NCBI RefSeq assembly: GCF_004136635.1
Contig: NZ_NOIU01000002.1
Span: 186,001-250,000 of the forward strand
Direction: 5' to 3'
Length of the DNA: 64,000 bases
Origin: Rothia halotolerans
Lineage (GTDB): Bacteria; Actinomycetota; Actinomycetes; Actinomycetales; Micrococcaceae
Shown here: positions 43,269 to 53,412 of the stretch, one piece after another
Layout: every line of letters starts with the position of its first letter
How positions within the stretch are numbered: position 1 is the stretch's first letter
The notes under the pieces: generated by a model
Seen by the model: only the letters and a program-made list of their open reading frames with translations
Database searches by the model: none
What the model was told of the DNA's origin: nothing
Made by a program: the position numbers and the translations under genes

Positions 43269-43988
43269 ATGGATCTTCTGCGGTGGCTCTTCGATGCCCA
43301 GCTGCACATCGGCGGCGGCTTCGTGCTGTGGCGCGAGGTCCTGGGCAATCTCTTCGGCCTCGCCTCGGCCCTGGGCGGCATGCGCCGCAGGGTGTGGGCC
43401 TGGCCCGTGGGCGTGCTCGGCAACCTCCTGCTGCTCACCGTCTTCCTCGGCGCCGTCTTCGGCTCGCCGAACCCCGTCAACCTGCTCGGGCAGGCCGGCC
43501 GGCAGGTCATGTTCATCGCCGTCTCCGTCTACGGCTGGTACCGCTGGAAGAGCGCGCGCAGCGACGGCTCCGCCCCGGTCAGCCCCCGGTGGGCGAGCGG
43601 GCGCGAGCGGGTGATGCTGGTCGTCCTGCTGGTGGGCGGCACGGCCGCGCTCACGCCGGTCTTCCGGGCCCTGGGCTCCTACGAGCCGGTCTGGTCCGAC
43701 GCGTGGATCTTCGTCGGCTCGCTGCTGGCCACCTGGGGGATGGCGCGGGGCTGGGTCGAGTTCTGGCTGATCTGGGTCGCGGTCGACGTCGTCGGCGTTC
43801 CCCTGCTGTTCTCCGCCGGCTACTACGCCTCCGGGCTGATGTACCTCTTCTACGGCTGCTTCACCCTCGCCGGGTTCTTCGTCTGGTGGCGGGCCCGCAA
43901 CCGCGAGCAGCGGGTCAGCGTCGAGACGCAGTTCCCCGACCCCACGGTCGAGCGGGACTCCCTCCACCGGACGGGAGGCCCCCGATGA
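43269..43988 (+). CDS. ribM: Riboflavin transporter RibM (PnuC family)
   Basis: 239 residues with about seven hydrophobic segments. PnuC features: [26 protein letters not shown], the conserved [20 protein letters not shown], and [16 protein letters not shown] near the C-terminus. PnuC proteins transport nicotinamide riboside, but members downstream of an FMN riboswitch in actinobacteria are the riboflavin importers called RibM, and this gene is the first behind the riboswitch. GGAAGGAG lies seven bases before the ATG. Its stop overlaps the ribD start (ATGA). Confidence 0.92.
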   Translation: MDLLRWLFDAQLHIGGGFVLWREVLGNLFGLASALGGMRRRVWAWPVGVLGNLLLLTVFLGAVFGSPNPVNLLGQAGRQVMFIAVSVYGWYRWKSARSDGSAPVSPRWASGRERVMLVVLLVGGTAALTPVFRALGSYEPVWSDAWIFVGSLLATWGMARGWVEFWLIWVAVDVVGVPLLFSAGYYASGLMYLFYGCFTLAGFFVWWRARNREQRVSVETQFPDPTVERDSLHRTGGPR

Positions 43989-45085
43989 GCGGGCAGGAGG
44001 ACGACGCCGCCCGCCCGCCCGGCCCCTGGAGCCGACGCGACCGGGCCGCCATGGAGGCCGCGCTCGACGCCGCCGCCCTCGGCAGCCGCGGCGGCAACCC
44101 CCTGGTCGGCGCGGTCATCGCCGACGCCGCCGGCGAGATCCTGCACGTCGGCCACCACCGCGGGGCCGGCACCCCGCACGCCGAGGTCGACGCCCTGGAG
44201 CAGGCCCGCGCCGCCGGCACCGAGCTGGGCACGGCCCGCATGTACGTGACCCTCGAGCCCTGCAACCACACCGGCCGCACCGGCCCCTGCAGCGCGGCCA
44301 TCCTCGCCGCCGGCGTCGGCTCGGTGGTCTACGGGGACTCCGACACGACGGCCTGGGCCAGCGGCGGCGCCCGGTTCCTCGCCGAGCACGGCGTCGAGGT
44401 GCGCGGTGGCCTGCTGGCCGAGCGCTCCCGGCGCCTGAACCACCGCTGGTGGCTGACCCGCGAGCACCACCGCCCCTTCGTGACCGCCAAGGTCGCCGCC
44501 TCGATGGACGGCTGCGTCGCGGCCCCGGACGGCACCAGCCAGTGGATCACCGGCCCCGAGGCGCGCGCCCACGGCCACGAGCTGCGCGGCCGCGTGGACG
44601 CCGTCCTGGTCGGCACGGGCACCGTGCTCACCGACGACCCCCTGCTCACCCGCCGCGGGCCCGACGGCGCCGAGGCCGCCCGGCAGCCGCTGCGGGCGGT
44701 CATGGGCCTGCGGGACCTCCCGCCGGGGGCCCGGCTGAACTCCGGGAGGGGCCACCTGCCGCTGCGCACCCGCGTGCCGGAGGAGGCCCTGAGGGCTCTG
44801 AAGGACGCCTCGGTCGAGCACGTGCTCGTCGAGGGTGGGCCCGGGCTGATCACCGCCTTCCTCGCCGCCGGCCTGGTGGACGAGATCTACTGGTACGCGG
44901 CCCCCCTCCTGCTGGGCGGGGGCACCCGGGGGATCGGCGACCTGGGCGCCGGGACCCTCGGCCAGGCCCTCCGCTGGGAGGTCGACCCCGCGGGGTCGGA
45001 GGCCGACCATACCGAGCAGGGCGTGGGCCGCCGCGGCCCCGACCTGCTGACCCACCTGCACCCCGCACCCGCGACGAAAGGCTAG
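43985..45085 (+). CDS. ribD: Bifunctional diaminohydroxyphosphoribosylaminopyrimidine deaminase / 5-amino-6-(5-phosphoribosylamino)uracil reductase
   Basis: 366 residues. Second and third steps of riboflavin synthesis. The deaminase domain (about 18-150) has the zinc motif: PHAEVDAL (His65, catalytic Glu67) and [12 protein letters not shown] (Cys93, Cys102). The reductase domain (about 160-355) contains [18 protein letters not shown], the [12 protein letters not shown] loop and [16 protein letters not shown]. The start overlaps ribM by four bases; the fusion gene starts 11 bases after its stop. Confidence 0.95.
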   Translation: MSGQEDDAARPPGPWSRRDRAAMEAALDAAALGSRGGNPLVGAVIADAAGEILHVGHHRGAGTPHAEVDALEQARAAGTELGTARMYVTLEPCNHTGRTGPCSAAILAAGVGSVVYGDSDTTAWASGGARFLAEHGVEVRGGLLAERSRRLNHRWWLTREHHRPFVTAKVAASMDGCVAAPDGTSQWITGPEARAHGHELRGRVDAVLVGTGTVLTDDPLLTRRGPDGAEAARQPLRAVMGLRDLPPGARLNSGRGHLPLRTRVPEEALRALKDASVEHVLVEGGPGLITAFLAAGLVDEIYWYAAPLLLGGGTRGIGDLGAGTLGQALRWEVDPAGSEADHTEQGVGRRGPDLLTHLHPAPATKG

Positions 45086-45096
45086 AGGCCACCATC

Positions 45097-46542
45097 ATGT
45101 TCACCGGAATCATCGAGAGCCTGGGCACCGTCGAGGCCCTGGAGCGCGACGCCGACTCCGCCCGCCTGGTCCTGCGCGCCGAGGGCGTGGCCGAGGACCT
45201 GCCCGAGGGCGGCTCCCTCGCGGTCAACGGCGTGTGCCTCACGGCCGTGCGGGCCGTGGCGGAGCAGGGGCGCTTCGTCGCCGACGTCATGGGCGAGACC
45301 CTGGATCGGACCGGCATCGGCGCCCTCGTCCCCGGCTCCCGGGTCAACCTGGAGCGCTGCCTGCCCGCCGGCGGGCGGTTCGACGGCCACATCGTGCAGG
45401 GGCACGTGGACGGCACGGGGACCGTCGTCGGCCTGGTCGAGCACGCCGACTGGACGACCGTGCGGGTCGAGGTCCCGGCCGGGCTCGCGCCCCAGCTCGC
45501 GGAGAAGGGCTCGATCGCCCTGGACGGCATCTCGCTGACGGTGACCGCCGTGAGCCCCGCAGGGGAGGCCCGGCCGTGGTTCGAGGTCGGCGTCATCCCG
45601 GCCACCCTGCGGGCCACGACCCTCGGCGAGGCCCGGCTGGGCGACGCCGTGAACCTGGAGACCGACGCCGTCGCGAAGTACCTGCTGCGCGCCCTGCAGT
45701 TCGAGGGCCTCGGGGACCTCGGGACGGCTCCCGGGGGATCCGCCGGGGGAGGGGCGGCTCCGGCCGGGCCCGCGGGCGGAGGCGCGCCGGCGGGCCCGGG
45801 CGACGTCGTCGTCGGGATCCCCGCCGAGGTCGCGGCCGTCCTCCCGGCCCCGCCGGCGCCCCCGGGGACCGCCCTCCTCGCCGAGGAGGCCCCCACGGTC
45901 CTGGACCCCGTGCAGGACGCGCTGAGCGCCATCGCGGCCGGCGGCCTCGTCGTCGTGGTCGACGACGAGGACCGCGAGAACGAGGGCGACCTGATCGGCG
46001 CCGCCGCGCTCGCGGACCCCGAGCGCCTGGGGATGATGATCCGCTACTCCTCCGGCGTCGTGTGCGCCCCCATGACCGGCGCGCGGGCCGACGCGCTCGC
46101 GCTGCCGCCGATGGTCGCCCGCAACGAGGACCCGAAGGGCACCGCCTACACGGTGACCTGCGACGCCGCGGCCGGCGTGAGCACCGGGATCAGCGCCGCG
46201 GACAGGTCGCTGACGCTCAACCTCCTCGCCGACCCGCGCTCGGCCCCCGCCGACCTCACCCGGCCGGGCCACATCCTGCCGCTGCGCGCGGTGGACGGGG
46301 GAGTCGCCGAGCGCCCCGGCCACACCGAGGCCGCTGTCGAGCTGGCCCGGCTGGCGGGCCTGCCCGAGGTCGGCTACATCGCCGAGCTGGTGCACGACGA
46401 CGGCTCGATGATGCGCTTCGAGGCGCTCCGCCGCTTCGCGAGCGAGCACGGCCTGCCGATGATCTCGATCGAGGCGCTCGCGGCCTACGCGGCCGAGGAC
46501 GCCGAGCCCGCCGACCCCTCCTCCGAGGAGCTGCGAGCATGA
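45097..46542 (+). CDS. ribE/ribB: Fusion of riboflavin synthase (RibE) and 3,4-dihydroxy-2-butanone-4-phosphate synthase (RibB)
   Basis: 481 residues in one uninterrupted frame. Residues 1-205 form a full riboflavin synthase alpha subunit: N-barrel [15 protein letters not shown] with [14 protein letters not shown], then C-barrel [14 protein letters not shown] with [13 protein letters not shown] ~65-residue Gly/Ala/Pro-rich linker follows (about 206-265). Residues 268-470 are a complete RibB domain: [10 protein letters not shown] (289-298), [40 protein letters not shown] and [17 protein letters not shown]. The common actinobacterial arrangement is RibE alone and RibBA fused; here RibB is joined to RibE and RibA is separate. 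Its stop overlaps the ribA ATG. Confidence 0.93.
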   Translation: MFTGIIESLGTVEALERDADSARLVLRAEGVAEDLPEGGSLAVNGVCLTAVRAVAEQGRFVADVMGETLDRTGIGALVPGSRVNLERCLPAGGRFDGHIVQGHVDGTGTVVGLVEHADWTTVRVEVPAGLAPQLAEKGSIALDGISLTVTAVSPAGEARPWFEVGVIPATLRATTLGEARLGDAVNLETDAVAKYLLRALQFEGLGDLGTAPGGSAGGGAAPAGPAGGGAPAGPGDVVVGIPAEVAAVLPAPPAPPGTALLAEEAPTVLDPVQDALSAIAAGGLVVVVDDEDRENEGDLIGAAALADPERLGMMIRYSSGVVCAPMTGARADALALPPMVARNEDPKGTAYTVTCDAAAGVSTGISAADRSLTLNLLADPRSAPADLTRPGHILPLRAVDGGVAERPGHTEAAVELARLAGLPEVGYIAELVHDDGSMMRFEALRRFASEHGLPMISIEALAAYAAEDAEPADPSSEELRA

Positions 46543-47234
46543 ACGACCCCCGCCGCGCGGATCCGGAGGAGCTCAGCCCCGACCCGGGCCGCCTGGTGCC
46601 CCGCACCGACCCCGAGCTGATCGCCGTGACCGACCCCGTCACGGTCCCCACCCCCTACGGCTCCTTCGCCGTGCGCGCCTGGGGATTCGCCGACGGCTCC
46701 GAGCACCTCAGCGCCACGGCCCTGGGCCCGGACGGGACGCCGGTGCTGGGCTCCGATCAGGCGCCGTACGTGCGGCTGCACTCGGAGTGCCTCACCGGCG
46801 ACGTCTTCGGCTCCCGGCGCTGCGACTGCGGCCCGCAGCTGCAGGAGGGGCTGCGCATCATCGCCAGCCACGGCGGGACCCTCGTCTACCTGCGGCAGCA
46901 CGAGGGCCGCGGGATCGGGCTGGTCAACAAGCTGCGCGCCTACGCGCTGCAGGACGCCGGCCTGGACACCCTCGACGCGAACCTCGAGCTCGGGCTGCCG
47001 GCCGACGCCCGCGACTACCGCCAGGCGGCCCGCATCCTCGAGGGCCTGGGGATCACCGTCCTCCACCTGGTGACCAACAACCCCGCCAAGGCCGAGGCGC
47101 TCGAGCGGGAGGGGCTGACCGTGCAGACCCTGGAGCCCGACGTCGTCGAGCCGGTCCCGGAGAACGCCCGCTACCTGCAGACCAAGCGGGACCGGATGAA
47201 CCACCGCCTCCTCCTGCATCCGCCGGGGGCCTGA
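46539..47234 (+). CDS. ribA: GTP cyclohydrolase II, stand-alone
   Basis: 231 residues. Opens GTP to diaminohydroxypyrimidine phosphate with loss of formate, the first committed step of riboflavin synthesis. The zinc site is Cys84, Cys95, Cys97 in [27 protein letters not shown] is the GTP/catalytic loop and [12 protein letters not shown] the C-terminal motif. The N-terminal ~40 residues are non-catalytic and acidic, possibly a remnant of the lost RibB fusion. The start overlaps the RibE-RibB stop (ATGA). Confidence 0.94.
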   Translation: MNDPRRADPEELSPDPGRLVPRTDPELIAVTDPVTVPTPYGSFAVRAWGFADGSEHLSATALGPDGTPVLGSDQAPYVRLHSECLTGDVFGSRRCDCGPQLQEGLRIIASHGGTLVYLRQHEGRGIGLVNKLRAYALQDAGLDTLDANLELGLPADARDYRQAARILEGLGITVLHLVTNNPAKAEALEREGLTVQTLEPDVVEPVPENARYLQTKRDRMNHRLLLHPPGA

Positions 47235-47427
47235 GCCGCCGCCGCGGGAGGGGCCGGGCACCGGCATCGCCGCCCTCCGGCCTGGAGGAGGCGGCATCCC
47301 CGCCGGCAGGGACCGCGGGCCCGCCCGTCCCGCACGCCGTCCGTCACCCGCCCACCATTCGCCAACCCACCTCACTCATCAACCCGCGCGCCGCCCGGCG
47401 CGCCCCCACCGAATCAGGAGAGCACAC

Positions 47428-47901
47428 ATGTCAGGAACCGGAGCGCACACCCCCCAGCTGGAGAGCCTCGACGCGAGCGGACTGCGCGTCGGCGTCGTCG
47501 CGGCCTCGTGGCACACCACCGTCATGGACGGCCTGCTGGCCGGGGCCCGGAGGGCGCTGGAGGAGGCCGGCGTCGAGGACGTCACCGTCGTACGGGTCCC
47601 CGGCTCCTTCGAGCTGCCGGTGGCCGCGGCCCGGCTCGCGGCGGACCACGACGCCGTCGTGGCGCTCGGCGTCGTGATCCGCGGCGGCACGCCCCACTTC
47701 GACTACGTCTGCCAGGCCGCGACCGACGGCCTGGGGCGGGTGGCCCTGGACTCGGGCAAGCCCGTCGGATTCGGGCTGCTGACCTGCGACGACGAGCAGC
47801 AGGCGCTGGACCGGGCCGGCCTCGAGGGATCGGTCGAGGACAAGGGCCACGAGGCCGCCGCCGCGGCCGTCGAGACCGCCGATGCGCTGAGCGCGTTGTA
47901 G
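47428..47901 (+). CDS. ribH: 6,7-dimethyl-8-ribityllumazine synthase
   Basis: 157 residues. Condenses the RibB product with ribitylaminouracil, forming the substrate of RibE. Motifs are [32 protein letters not shown] and the catalytic histidine region [20 protein letters not shown] lies eight bases before the ATG. The 193-base gap after ribA has no gene and no clear terminator; it contains some GC-rich pairing, so it is probably still in the riboflavin transcript. Confidence 0.95.
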   Translation: MSGTGAHTPQLESLDASGLRVGVVAASWHTTVMDGLLAGARRALEEAGVEDVTVVRVPGSFELPVAAARLAADHDAVVALGVVIRGGTPHFDYVCQAATDGLGRVALDSGKPVGFGLLTCDDEQQALDRAGLEGSVEDKGHEAAAAAVETADALSAL

Positions 47902-47911
47902 GGTGGTCAGC

Positions 47912-48175
47912 GTGAAAACCTTCGATAGCCTCTTCGCCGAACTGTCCGAGAAAGCCCAGGCCCGTCCCGAGGGCTCCCGCACCGTCGCCGAGCTCGACTC
48001 CGGGGTGCATGGGATCGGGAAGAAGGTCATCGAGGAGGCGGGCGAGGTCTGGATCGCCGCCGAGTACCAGTCCGACGAGGAGCTGTCCGAGGAGATCTCC
48101 CAGCTGCTCTACCATCTGCAGGTGCTCATGATCGCCCGCGGGCTGGACCCGCAGGACGTCTACCGCTACCTCTAG
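47912..48175 (+). CDS. hisE: Phosphoribosyl-ATP diphosphatase
   Basis: 87 residues. Second step of histidine synthesis. The MazG-like fold is shown by [35 protein letters not shown] (acidic Mg site) and the C-terminal [15 protein letters not shown]. The GTG at 47912 gives the usual length; AGGGTGG (47900-47906) is its ribosome binding site and its first bases TAGGGT could alternatively be a -10 for a leaderless transcript. An earlier GTG at 47903 is less likely. Confidence 0.95.
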   Translation: MKTFDSLFAELSEKAQARPEGSRTVAELDSGVHGIGKKVIEEAGEVWIAAEYQSDEELSEEISQLLYHLQVLMIARGLDPQDVYRYL

Positions 48176-48221
48176 ACCGCCCGGACCCCTCTCCCTCCAC
48201 CTCCCGAAGGACCCAACAACC

Positions 48222-49067
48222 ATGCTGCGCATCGCCGTGCCCAACAAGGGCGCCCTCTCCCAGGCCTCCCAGACCATGCTGAGCGAGGCCGGGTACCTCC
48301 AGCGTCGCGACTCCCGCGAGCTGGTGCTCACCGACGAGGAGAACAACGTCGAGTTCTTCTACCTCCGCCCCCGCGACATCGCCGTGTACGTCGGCTCCGG
48401 GACCCTCGACGTCGGCATCACCGGCCGGGACCTGCTGATGGACTCGGACAGCGCCGCCGAGGAGGCCCTGCCCCTGGGCTTCGCGAAGTCCACCTTCCGC
48501 TTCGCCGGCCCCTTCGGGCAGTTCTCCGACGTGCGCGAGCTCGCCGGCAAGCGGATCGCCACGAGCTACGACAGGCTGCTGAGGCAGTACCTGGAGGAGG
48601 CCGGGATCGACGCCGGCGTCGTCCGCCTCGACGGCGCCATCGAGTCCTCGATCCGCCTCGGCGTGGCCGACGCGATCGCCGACGTCGTCGAGACCGGCAA
48701 CACCATGCGTGCGGCGGGCCTGGAGGTCTTCGGCGAGCCGATCATGCGCTCCGAGGCGATGCTCATCCGCCAGCGCGAGGTCGAGGACACCGACGCCGTG
48801 GAGATCCTCGCCCGTCGCCTGCGCGGCGTCCTGGTCGCGCGCCAGTACGTGATGATGGACTACGACATCCGCGAGGACCTGCTCGAGGAGGCCACCGCGG
48901 TGACCCCGGGCCTGGAGGCGCCGACGGTCTCCTCGCTCTCACGCGAGGGCTGGGTCGCGGTGCGCGCCATGGTCCCGCAGCGGACCACCAACCAGACCAT
49001 GGACCGCCTCTACGAGGTCGGGGCCCGGGCGATCCTCGTCTCGCCCATCGCGGCCGCGCGCCTGTAG
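48222..49067 (+). CDS. hisG: ATP phosphoribosyltransferase (long form)
   Basis: 281 residues. First, feedback-inhibited step of histidine synthesis, joining ATP and PRPP. The start [25 protein letters not shown], the PRPP region [26 protein letters not shown] and a C-terminal ACT-like regulatory domain (about 205-281) mark the long, HisZ-independent form. It follows hisE by 46 bases and is followed by hisF after 20. Confidence 0.96.
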   Translation: MLRIAVPNKGALSQASQTMLSEAGYLQRRDSRELVLTDEENNVEFFYLRPRDIAVYVGSGTLDVGITGRDLLMDSDSAAEEALPLGFAKSTFRFAGPFGQFSDVRELAGKRIATSYDRLLRQYLEEAGIDAGVVRLDGAIESSIRLGVADAIADVVETGNTMRAAGLEVFGEPIMRSEAMLIRQREVEDTDAVEILARRLRGVLVARQYVMMDYDIREDLLEEATAVTPGLEAPTVSSLSREGWVAVRAMVPQRTTNQTMDRLYEVGARAILVSPIAAARL

Positions 49068-49087
49068 GGCTCAGGGAGGAGCAGCAC

Positions 49088-49852
49088 ATGGGAGTCGCCA
49101 TCCGGGTCATCCCCTGCCTCGACGTCGACGCCGGCCGGGTCGTGAAGGGCGTGAACTTCGAGGGCCTCCGGGACGCCGGGGACCCCGTCGAGCTCGCCAG
49201 GCGCTACAACGAGGCGGGCGCCGACGAGCTGACGTTCCTGGACGTCACCGCATCCTCGGGCGAGCGGGAGACCACCTTCGACATCGTGGCCCGCACGGCC
49301 GAGCAGGTCTTCATCCCGCTCACCGTGGGCGGCGGGGTCCGCAGCGTGGACGACGTCGACCGCCTCCTGCGCGCCGGCGCGGACAAGGCCTCGATCAACA
49401 CCGCCGCGATCAGCGACCCGGACGTGATCGACGCGATCGCCGAGCGCTTCGGCAACCAGGTCCTGGTGCTCTCGGTGGACGCCAAGCGCACCGGCAACAC
49501 GCCCTCGGGCTTCGAGATCACCACCCACGGCGGGCGCCGGCTGGCCGGGATCGACGCCGTGGAGTGGGCCCGCGAGGGCGCGCGGCGCGGCGCGGGGGAG
49601 ATCCTGCTGAACTCGATGGACGCCGACGGCACCCGGGACGGGTTCGACGTCGAGATGATCCGCGCCGTGCGCGCGGCCGTGGGCATCCCGCTGATCGCCT
49701 CCGGAGGCGCCGGCAGGCCGGAGGACTTCCCGGCGGCCGTCGAGGCGGGGGCCGACGCCGTGCTCGCCGCCTCGATCTTCCACTTCGGCCCCGACCACGC
49801 AATCGCCGAGGTCAAGGAGGCGATCCGCGCGGCCGGCTACGAGGTCCGCTGA
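49088..49852 (+). CDS. hisF: Imidazole glycerol phosphate synthase cyclase subunit
   Basis: 254 residues. TIM barrel converting PRFAR and ammonia (from HisH) to imidazole glycerol phosphate and AICAR. Shown by [17 protein letters not shown] (catalytic Asp11), [15 protein letters not shown], the GGGVRSVDD phosphate loop and Asp of [22 protein letters not shown] lies seven bases before the ATG. hisH, hisA and others are not in this window. A strong terminator follows. Confidence 0.96.
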   Translation: MGVAIRVIPCLDVDAGRVVKGVNFEGLRDAGDPVELARRYNEAGADELTFLDVTASSGERETTFDIVARTAEQVFIPLTVGGGVRSVDDVDRLLRAGADKASINTAAISDPDVIDAIAERFGNQVLVLSVDAKRTGNTPSGFEITTHGGRRLAGIDAVEWAREGARRGAGEILLNSMDADGTRDGFDVEMIRAVRAAVGIPLIASGGAGRPEDFPAAVEAGADAVLAASIFHFGPDHAIAEVKEAIRAAGYEVR

Positions 49853-49888
49853 GGGAGCTCGCGGAAGCCGCCGGGCCTCTTCCCGGCC

Positions 49889-49924
49889 GCCTGGGCCCCT
49901 CCCGATCTCCGGAGGGGCCCAGGC
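49889..49924. terminator. Bidirectional hairpin terminator after hisF
   Basis: A perfect 14-bp stem, GCCTGGGCCCCTCC (49889-49902) and GGAGGGGCCCAGGC (49911-49924), with eight-base loop. It ends hisF and faces the convergent TIGR03085 gene. Confidence 0.8.
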
Positions 49925-49929
49925 CCGTC

Positions 49930-50613
49930 TCAGCCCTTCTCCGTGACCCGCGCAGCCTCCCGGCGCCCGGAGAGGTGGAGCAGCAGGTCCACCGGCTCGC
50001 CCTCCAGCACCGTCGGCCGCCCCGCGGAGGGCGCCCGCACCACGCGCTGGACCAGCCCGCCGAGGCGCGACTCCGAGGCCGGCCGGCGGATGACCCGCGA
50101 GCCCAACGCGGCGCCGCCCTCGCCGTCCGTGCCCACCAGCTCGAGGCCGTCCGGGTAGTCCTTGGCGAACATCGCCAGCGGCGGTCGCAGTGTCCTCCAT
50201 ACCCGTCGCTGCTCGTCCGGGGCGAAGGGCCCCACCTCCGCGGCCAAGCGCTGCGCCTCCGGCGAGCCGCGCCGGGCGTCCTCGCGGTGGATCACGTACT
50301 CCGCGAAGTTCATGGCCTCGTCCACCTTCGCCGCCCGGCGGGTCAGCGGGCGGGCCCGGCGGAACTCCCGCACGCCCCGGGCGTAGCCCTCCGCCGAGGA
50401 CATGGCACCGGCCCGCTCCCGCATCATCCGTCCCGTCCGGCCGGAGAGCGGGCGCAGGAAGATGCCGAGGGCGGCGTCGGGCCGCGTCTCCCGCAGGATC
50501 AGGTGGGCCAGCAGGTCCTCGGTGTCCCAGCCCTCGCAGAGGGTGGGGCGGCCGGGGCCCACGGCATCGAGGACGTCGGCGAGGTTCTCGCGCAGATCTG
50601 TGATGACGCTCAT
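49930..50613 (-). CDS. TIGR03085 family DinB-like protein (mycothiol-type maleylpyruvate isomerase fold)
   Basis: 227 residues. The N-terminal helical domain ([37 protein letters not shown]) is the metal-binding DinB/MDMPI fold of TIGR03085 proteins; the His of LLAHLIL and the His of [11 protein letters not shown] are the probable metal ligands. The C-terminal half carries the small conserved [15 protein letters not shown]. Function is unknown, perhaps a mycothiol-dependent transferase. A minus-strand -10-like TAGGAT (50621-50626) is seven bases from the ATG, suggesting a leaderless mRNA. It is divergent from hisI. Longer in-frame starts cross hisI. Confidence 0.88.
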   Translation of the reverse strand: MSVITDLRENLADVLDAVGPGRPTLCEGWDTEDLLAHLILRETRPDAALGIFLRPLSGRTGRMMRERAGAMSSAEGYARGVREFRRARPLTRRAAKVDEAMNFAEYVIHREDARRGSPEAQRLAAEVGPFAPDEQRRVWRTLRPPLAMFAKDYPDGLELVGTDGEGGAALGSRVIRRPASESRLGGLVQRVVRAPSAGRPTVLEGEPVDLLLHLSGRREAARVTEKG

Positions 50614-50620
50614 GCTCCCC

Positions 50621-50669
50621 ATCCTACGACCCGTCTGGAACAGGCCGCCCGGAGCACCAGGCGGTACAG
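50621..50669. promoter_or_regulatory. Back-to-back promoters of hisI and the TIGR03085 gene
   Basis: Plus strand: TACAGT (50664-50669) is seven bases before GTG 50677 and ten before ATG 50680. Minus strand: TAGGAT (50621-50626) is seven bases before ATG 50613. Both spacings fit leaderless transcripts. No strong -35 is visible on either strand. Confidence 0.45.
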
Positions 50670-50679
50670 TGGGCCCGTG

Positions 50680-51063
50680 ATGAATCCCCACGACGAGACC
50701 CCGGACGCCGCTGAAGCCCTGGACCCCGCGATCGCCGGGCGGCTCAAGAAGGACGCCGCCGGGCTGGTGGCCGCCGTCATCCAGCAGCACGACACCGGCG
50801 AGGTGCTGATGCTCGGCTGGATGGACGAGGAGGCCCTGCGCCGCACCCTGACCAGCGGGCGGGTCACCTTCTGGTCCCGCTCCCGCGGGGAGTACTGGCG
50901 CAAGGGGGACACCTCCGGCCACGTCCAGCGGGTGGTCTCGGCGGCGCTGGACTGCGACGGCGACGCCCTGCTGATCCGAGTGGACCAGGTCGGCGCCGCC
51001 TGCCACACCGGGACGCGCACCTGCTTCGAGGGGCGGTCGCTGCCGGCCGTCACCGGCGCGTAA
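50680..51063 (+). CDS. hisI: Phosphoribosyl-AMP cyclohydrolase
   Basis: 127 residues. Third step of histidine synthesis. Metal-binding motifs: [31 protein letters not shown], the [24 protein letters not shown] segment with the cysteines used for zinc. The adjacent GTG at 50677 could be the true first codon of a leaderless mRNA. It begins a hisI-trp operon: trpE follows after 29 bases. Confidence 0.95.
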   Translation: MNPHDETPDAAEALDPAIAGRLKKDAAGLVAAVIQQHDTGEVLMLGWMDEEALRRTLTSGRVTFWSRSRGEYWRKGDTSGHVQRVVSAALDCDGDALLIRVDQVGAACHTGTRTCFEGRSLPAVTGA

Positions 51064-51092
51064 GAATTCTCAGCGAGAGCGAGGACGACTCC

Positions 51093-52667
51093 ATGCATCA
51101 ACCGGACGGGATCCGTCCCACCCGAGAGGCCTTCGGCGAGCTCGCCGAGCGGCATCGCGTCATCCCGGTCAGCGTCACGGTCGTCGCCGACGCCCTGACG
51201 CCGATCGGCATCTACCGGGCCCTGGTCGCGCGCGACGGCGCCGCCAAGCCCGGGACCTTCCTGCTCGAGTCCGCCAACGAGGGGGCCACCTGGTCCCGGT
51301 ACTCGTTCATCGGCGTCGACTCGCCCTCCACGCTCACGGTCCGCGACGGCCAGGCGCACTGGCAGGGGAGCGTGCCCGAGGGCGCCCCCACCGGCGGGGA
51401 CCCGGTCGAGGCCATCCGGCAGACCCTGAGCATGCTGCACACCGAGGCCTTCGAGGACCTCCCGCCGCTGACCTCCGGGCTCGTGGGGTACCTGGGCTGG
51501 GACACCGTGCGGCACTGGGAGGACCTGCCTCACCCGCCCGAGGACGACCTGGGCCTGCCCGAGTTCGCCCTCAACCTCGTGGCGGACATGGCGATCCACG
51601 ATCACCGCGACGGCACCGTGACGCTGGTGGCCAACGCCGTCAACTGGGACGGCAGCCCCGAGCGGGCCGACCGCGCCTACGACGACGCCGTGCAGCGCCT
51701 GCAGCGGATGCTCAGTAGGCTCGCCGAGCCCATCGGCACCACCACCGTCTCCCGCTTCGCCGGCGGCGCGGAGCTGGAGGAGCGCCTGGAGCACGGGGTC
51801 ACCGAGCGCTGGGAGCGGCAGCAGTTCCTCAACCGGATCGTGGAGGGCAAGCACGCGATCTACGACGGAGACATCTTCCAGGTGGTCATCTCGCGCCGCT
51901 TCGAGGCCGAGTGCACCGCGTCGCCGCTGGATGTCTACCGCGTGCTGCGCCGGACCAACCCCTCGCCGTACATGTACCTCTACACCTTCGCCGACGCCGA
52001 GCGGCCGGGGGAGAGCTTCAGCATCGTCGGCTCCTCCCCGGAGGCCCTGGTCACCGTCCAGGGGGACCGGGCGCAGACCCACCCGATCGCGGGCTCCCGC
52101 CCCCGCGGCGCGACCCGCTCGCAGGACGTGGCGCTGGCCGAGGAGCTGCTGGCCGACGAGAAGGAGCGCTCCGAGCACCTGATGCTGGTGGACCTCGCCC
52201 GCAACGACCTCTCGAAGATCGCCGAGCCCGGCACGGTCGAGGTCAGCCAGTTCATGGAGATCGAGCGCTTCAGCCACATCATGCACATCTCCTCGACCGT
52301 CGAGGCGACGCTGCGCGAGGGCGCCGAGGCCTACGACGTCCTGCGCGCGACCTTCCCGGCCGGGACCCTCTCCGGGGCCCCGAAGCCGCGGGCGATGCAG
52401 CTGCTCGACGAGTACGAGCCGCACCGGCGCGGGGTGTACGGCGGCGTCGTCGGCTACTTCGACTTCGCCGGCAACATGGACATGGCCATCGCGATCCGCA
52501 CCGCCCTGCTGCGCGGCGGCCGCGCCTACGTGCAGGCCGGGGCCGGGATCGTGGCGGACTCGGTGCCGGAGACCGAGGCCGCCGAGACCGTCAGCAAGTC
52601 GGCGGCGCCGCTGCGCGCGGTGCTGCTGGCCGAATCCCTGAAGAGCCTGGGGGAGGAGACCGCATGA
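51093..52667 (+). CDS. trpE: Anthranilate synthase component I
   Basis: 524 residues. Makes anthranilate from chorismate. The tryptophan feedback-site LLES motif is visible (TFLLESANEGATWSRYSF); catalytic motifs are FQVVISRRFE, PIAGSRPRGATR, LVDLARNDLSKIAEPGTV and TFPAGTLSGAPKPRAM. The glutaminase subunit trpG is not nearby. The 29-base leader has no room for a tryptophan attenuator. Its stop overlaps the next start (ATGA). Confidence 0.96.
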   Translation: MHQPDGIRPTREAFGELAERHRVIPVSVTVVADALTPIGIYRALVARDGAAKPGTFLLESANEGATWSRYSFIGVDSPSTLTVRDGQAHWQGSVPEGAPTGGDPVEAIRQTLSMLHTEAFEDLPPLTSGLVGYLGWDTVRHWEDLPHPPEDDLGLPEFALNLVADMAIHDHRDGTVTLVANAVNWDGSPERADRAYDDAVQRLQRMLSRLAEPIGTTTVSRFAGGAELEERLEHGVTERWERQQFLNRIVEGKHAIYDGDIFQVVISRRFEAECTASPLDVYRVLRRTNPSPYMYLYTFADAERPGESFSIVGSSPEALVTVQGDRAQTHPIAGSRPRGATRSQDVALAEELLADEKERSEHLMLVDLARNDLSKIAEPGTVEVSQFMEIERFSHIMHISSTVEATLREGAEAYDVLRATFPAGTLSGAPKPRAMQLLDEYEPHRRGVYGGVVGYFDFAGNMDMAIAIRTALLRGGRAYVQAGAGIVADSVPETEAAETVSKSAAPLRAVLLAESLKSLGEETA

Positions 52668-53293
52668 GCGCATCGACACCCGAGCCCACCGTGGAGGGGG
52701 CGGAGACCTCCGAGCCGCGCCGCGGCGCAGGAGCCGGCCGGGCCACCCTGATGGGCCTGCTCGTGCCCGGCCTGGCCTTCCTGGCGAGCCTGCCCACGTG
52801 GGTCCACGCCGAGGCCTCCAGCGCCCTCCAGGACGTCCCGGTGGACGTCCCCGGCACCGAGGCCGCGCCGGCCGTCACGGCGCTGTCCCTGGCCGCGCTC
52901 GCCGCGGTGCTCGCCCTGCGCATCTCAGGAAGGGTCCTGCGCATCGTGGTCTGCGTCGTCATCGCCGCCGCGGGGCTGGGCATGGGGGCCGCCGTCGTCA
53001 CGGTGCTGATGGACCCGGCGCTCGCCTCGCAGACCTCGGTGAGCGAGGCCACGAGCATGACGGGCGCGGACGGCAGCTACGCCGTGACCGTCTGGCCGTG
53101 GCTGTGCCTGGTGCTGGCGGCCGCCACCGCGGTGACCGGCGTCTGGCTGATGCTGGCCAGCCGGCACTGGCGCACCAACTCCCGCCGCTTCGAGCGCGCC
53201 TCGCAGCGCGCCGCCGCCCCGGACGGAGGCGGCCACGCCGACGACATCGACGCCTGGGACTCGCTCTCCGAGGGACGAGACCCCACCGGCTGA
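52664..53293 (+). CDS. Trp biosynthesis-associated membrane protein
   Basis: 209 residues with about four hydrophobic segments (LMGLLVPGLAFLASLPTWV, AVTALSLAALAAVLALRI, ILRIVVCVVIAAAGLGMGAAVV, YAVTVWPWLCLVLAAATAV). The SLPTWV and YAVTVWPWL motifs identify the actinobacterial family found between trpE and trpC (TIGR02234). Its role is unknown. The C-terminus is acidic and cytoplasmic. It is translationally coupled to trpE. Confidence 0.92.
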   Translation: MSASTPEPTVEGAETSEPRRGAGAGRATLMGLLVPGLAFLASLPTWVHAEASSALQDVPVDVPGTEAAPAVTALSLAALAAVLALRISGRVLRIVVCVVIAAAGLGMGAAVVTVLMDPALASQTSVSEATSMTGADGSYAVTVWPWLCLVLAAATAVTGVWLMLASRHWRTNSRRFERASQRAAAPDGGGHADDIDAWDSLSEGRDPTG

Positions 53294-53412
53294 TCCCCCG
53301 CGGTGCGACGCCGGCCCCCGCGTGGCCGCCCTGCGCTCGCCCGCAAAGTGTTCTAGAATGTAGCCCGAAGCGCGACCGGTTCGCGCACCCGCATCGCCTA
53401 GGAGGACTCCCC

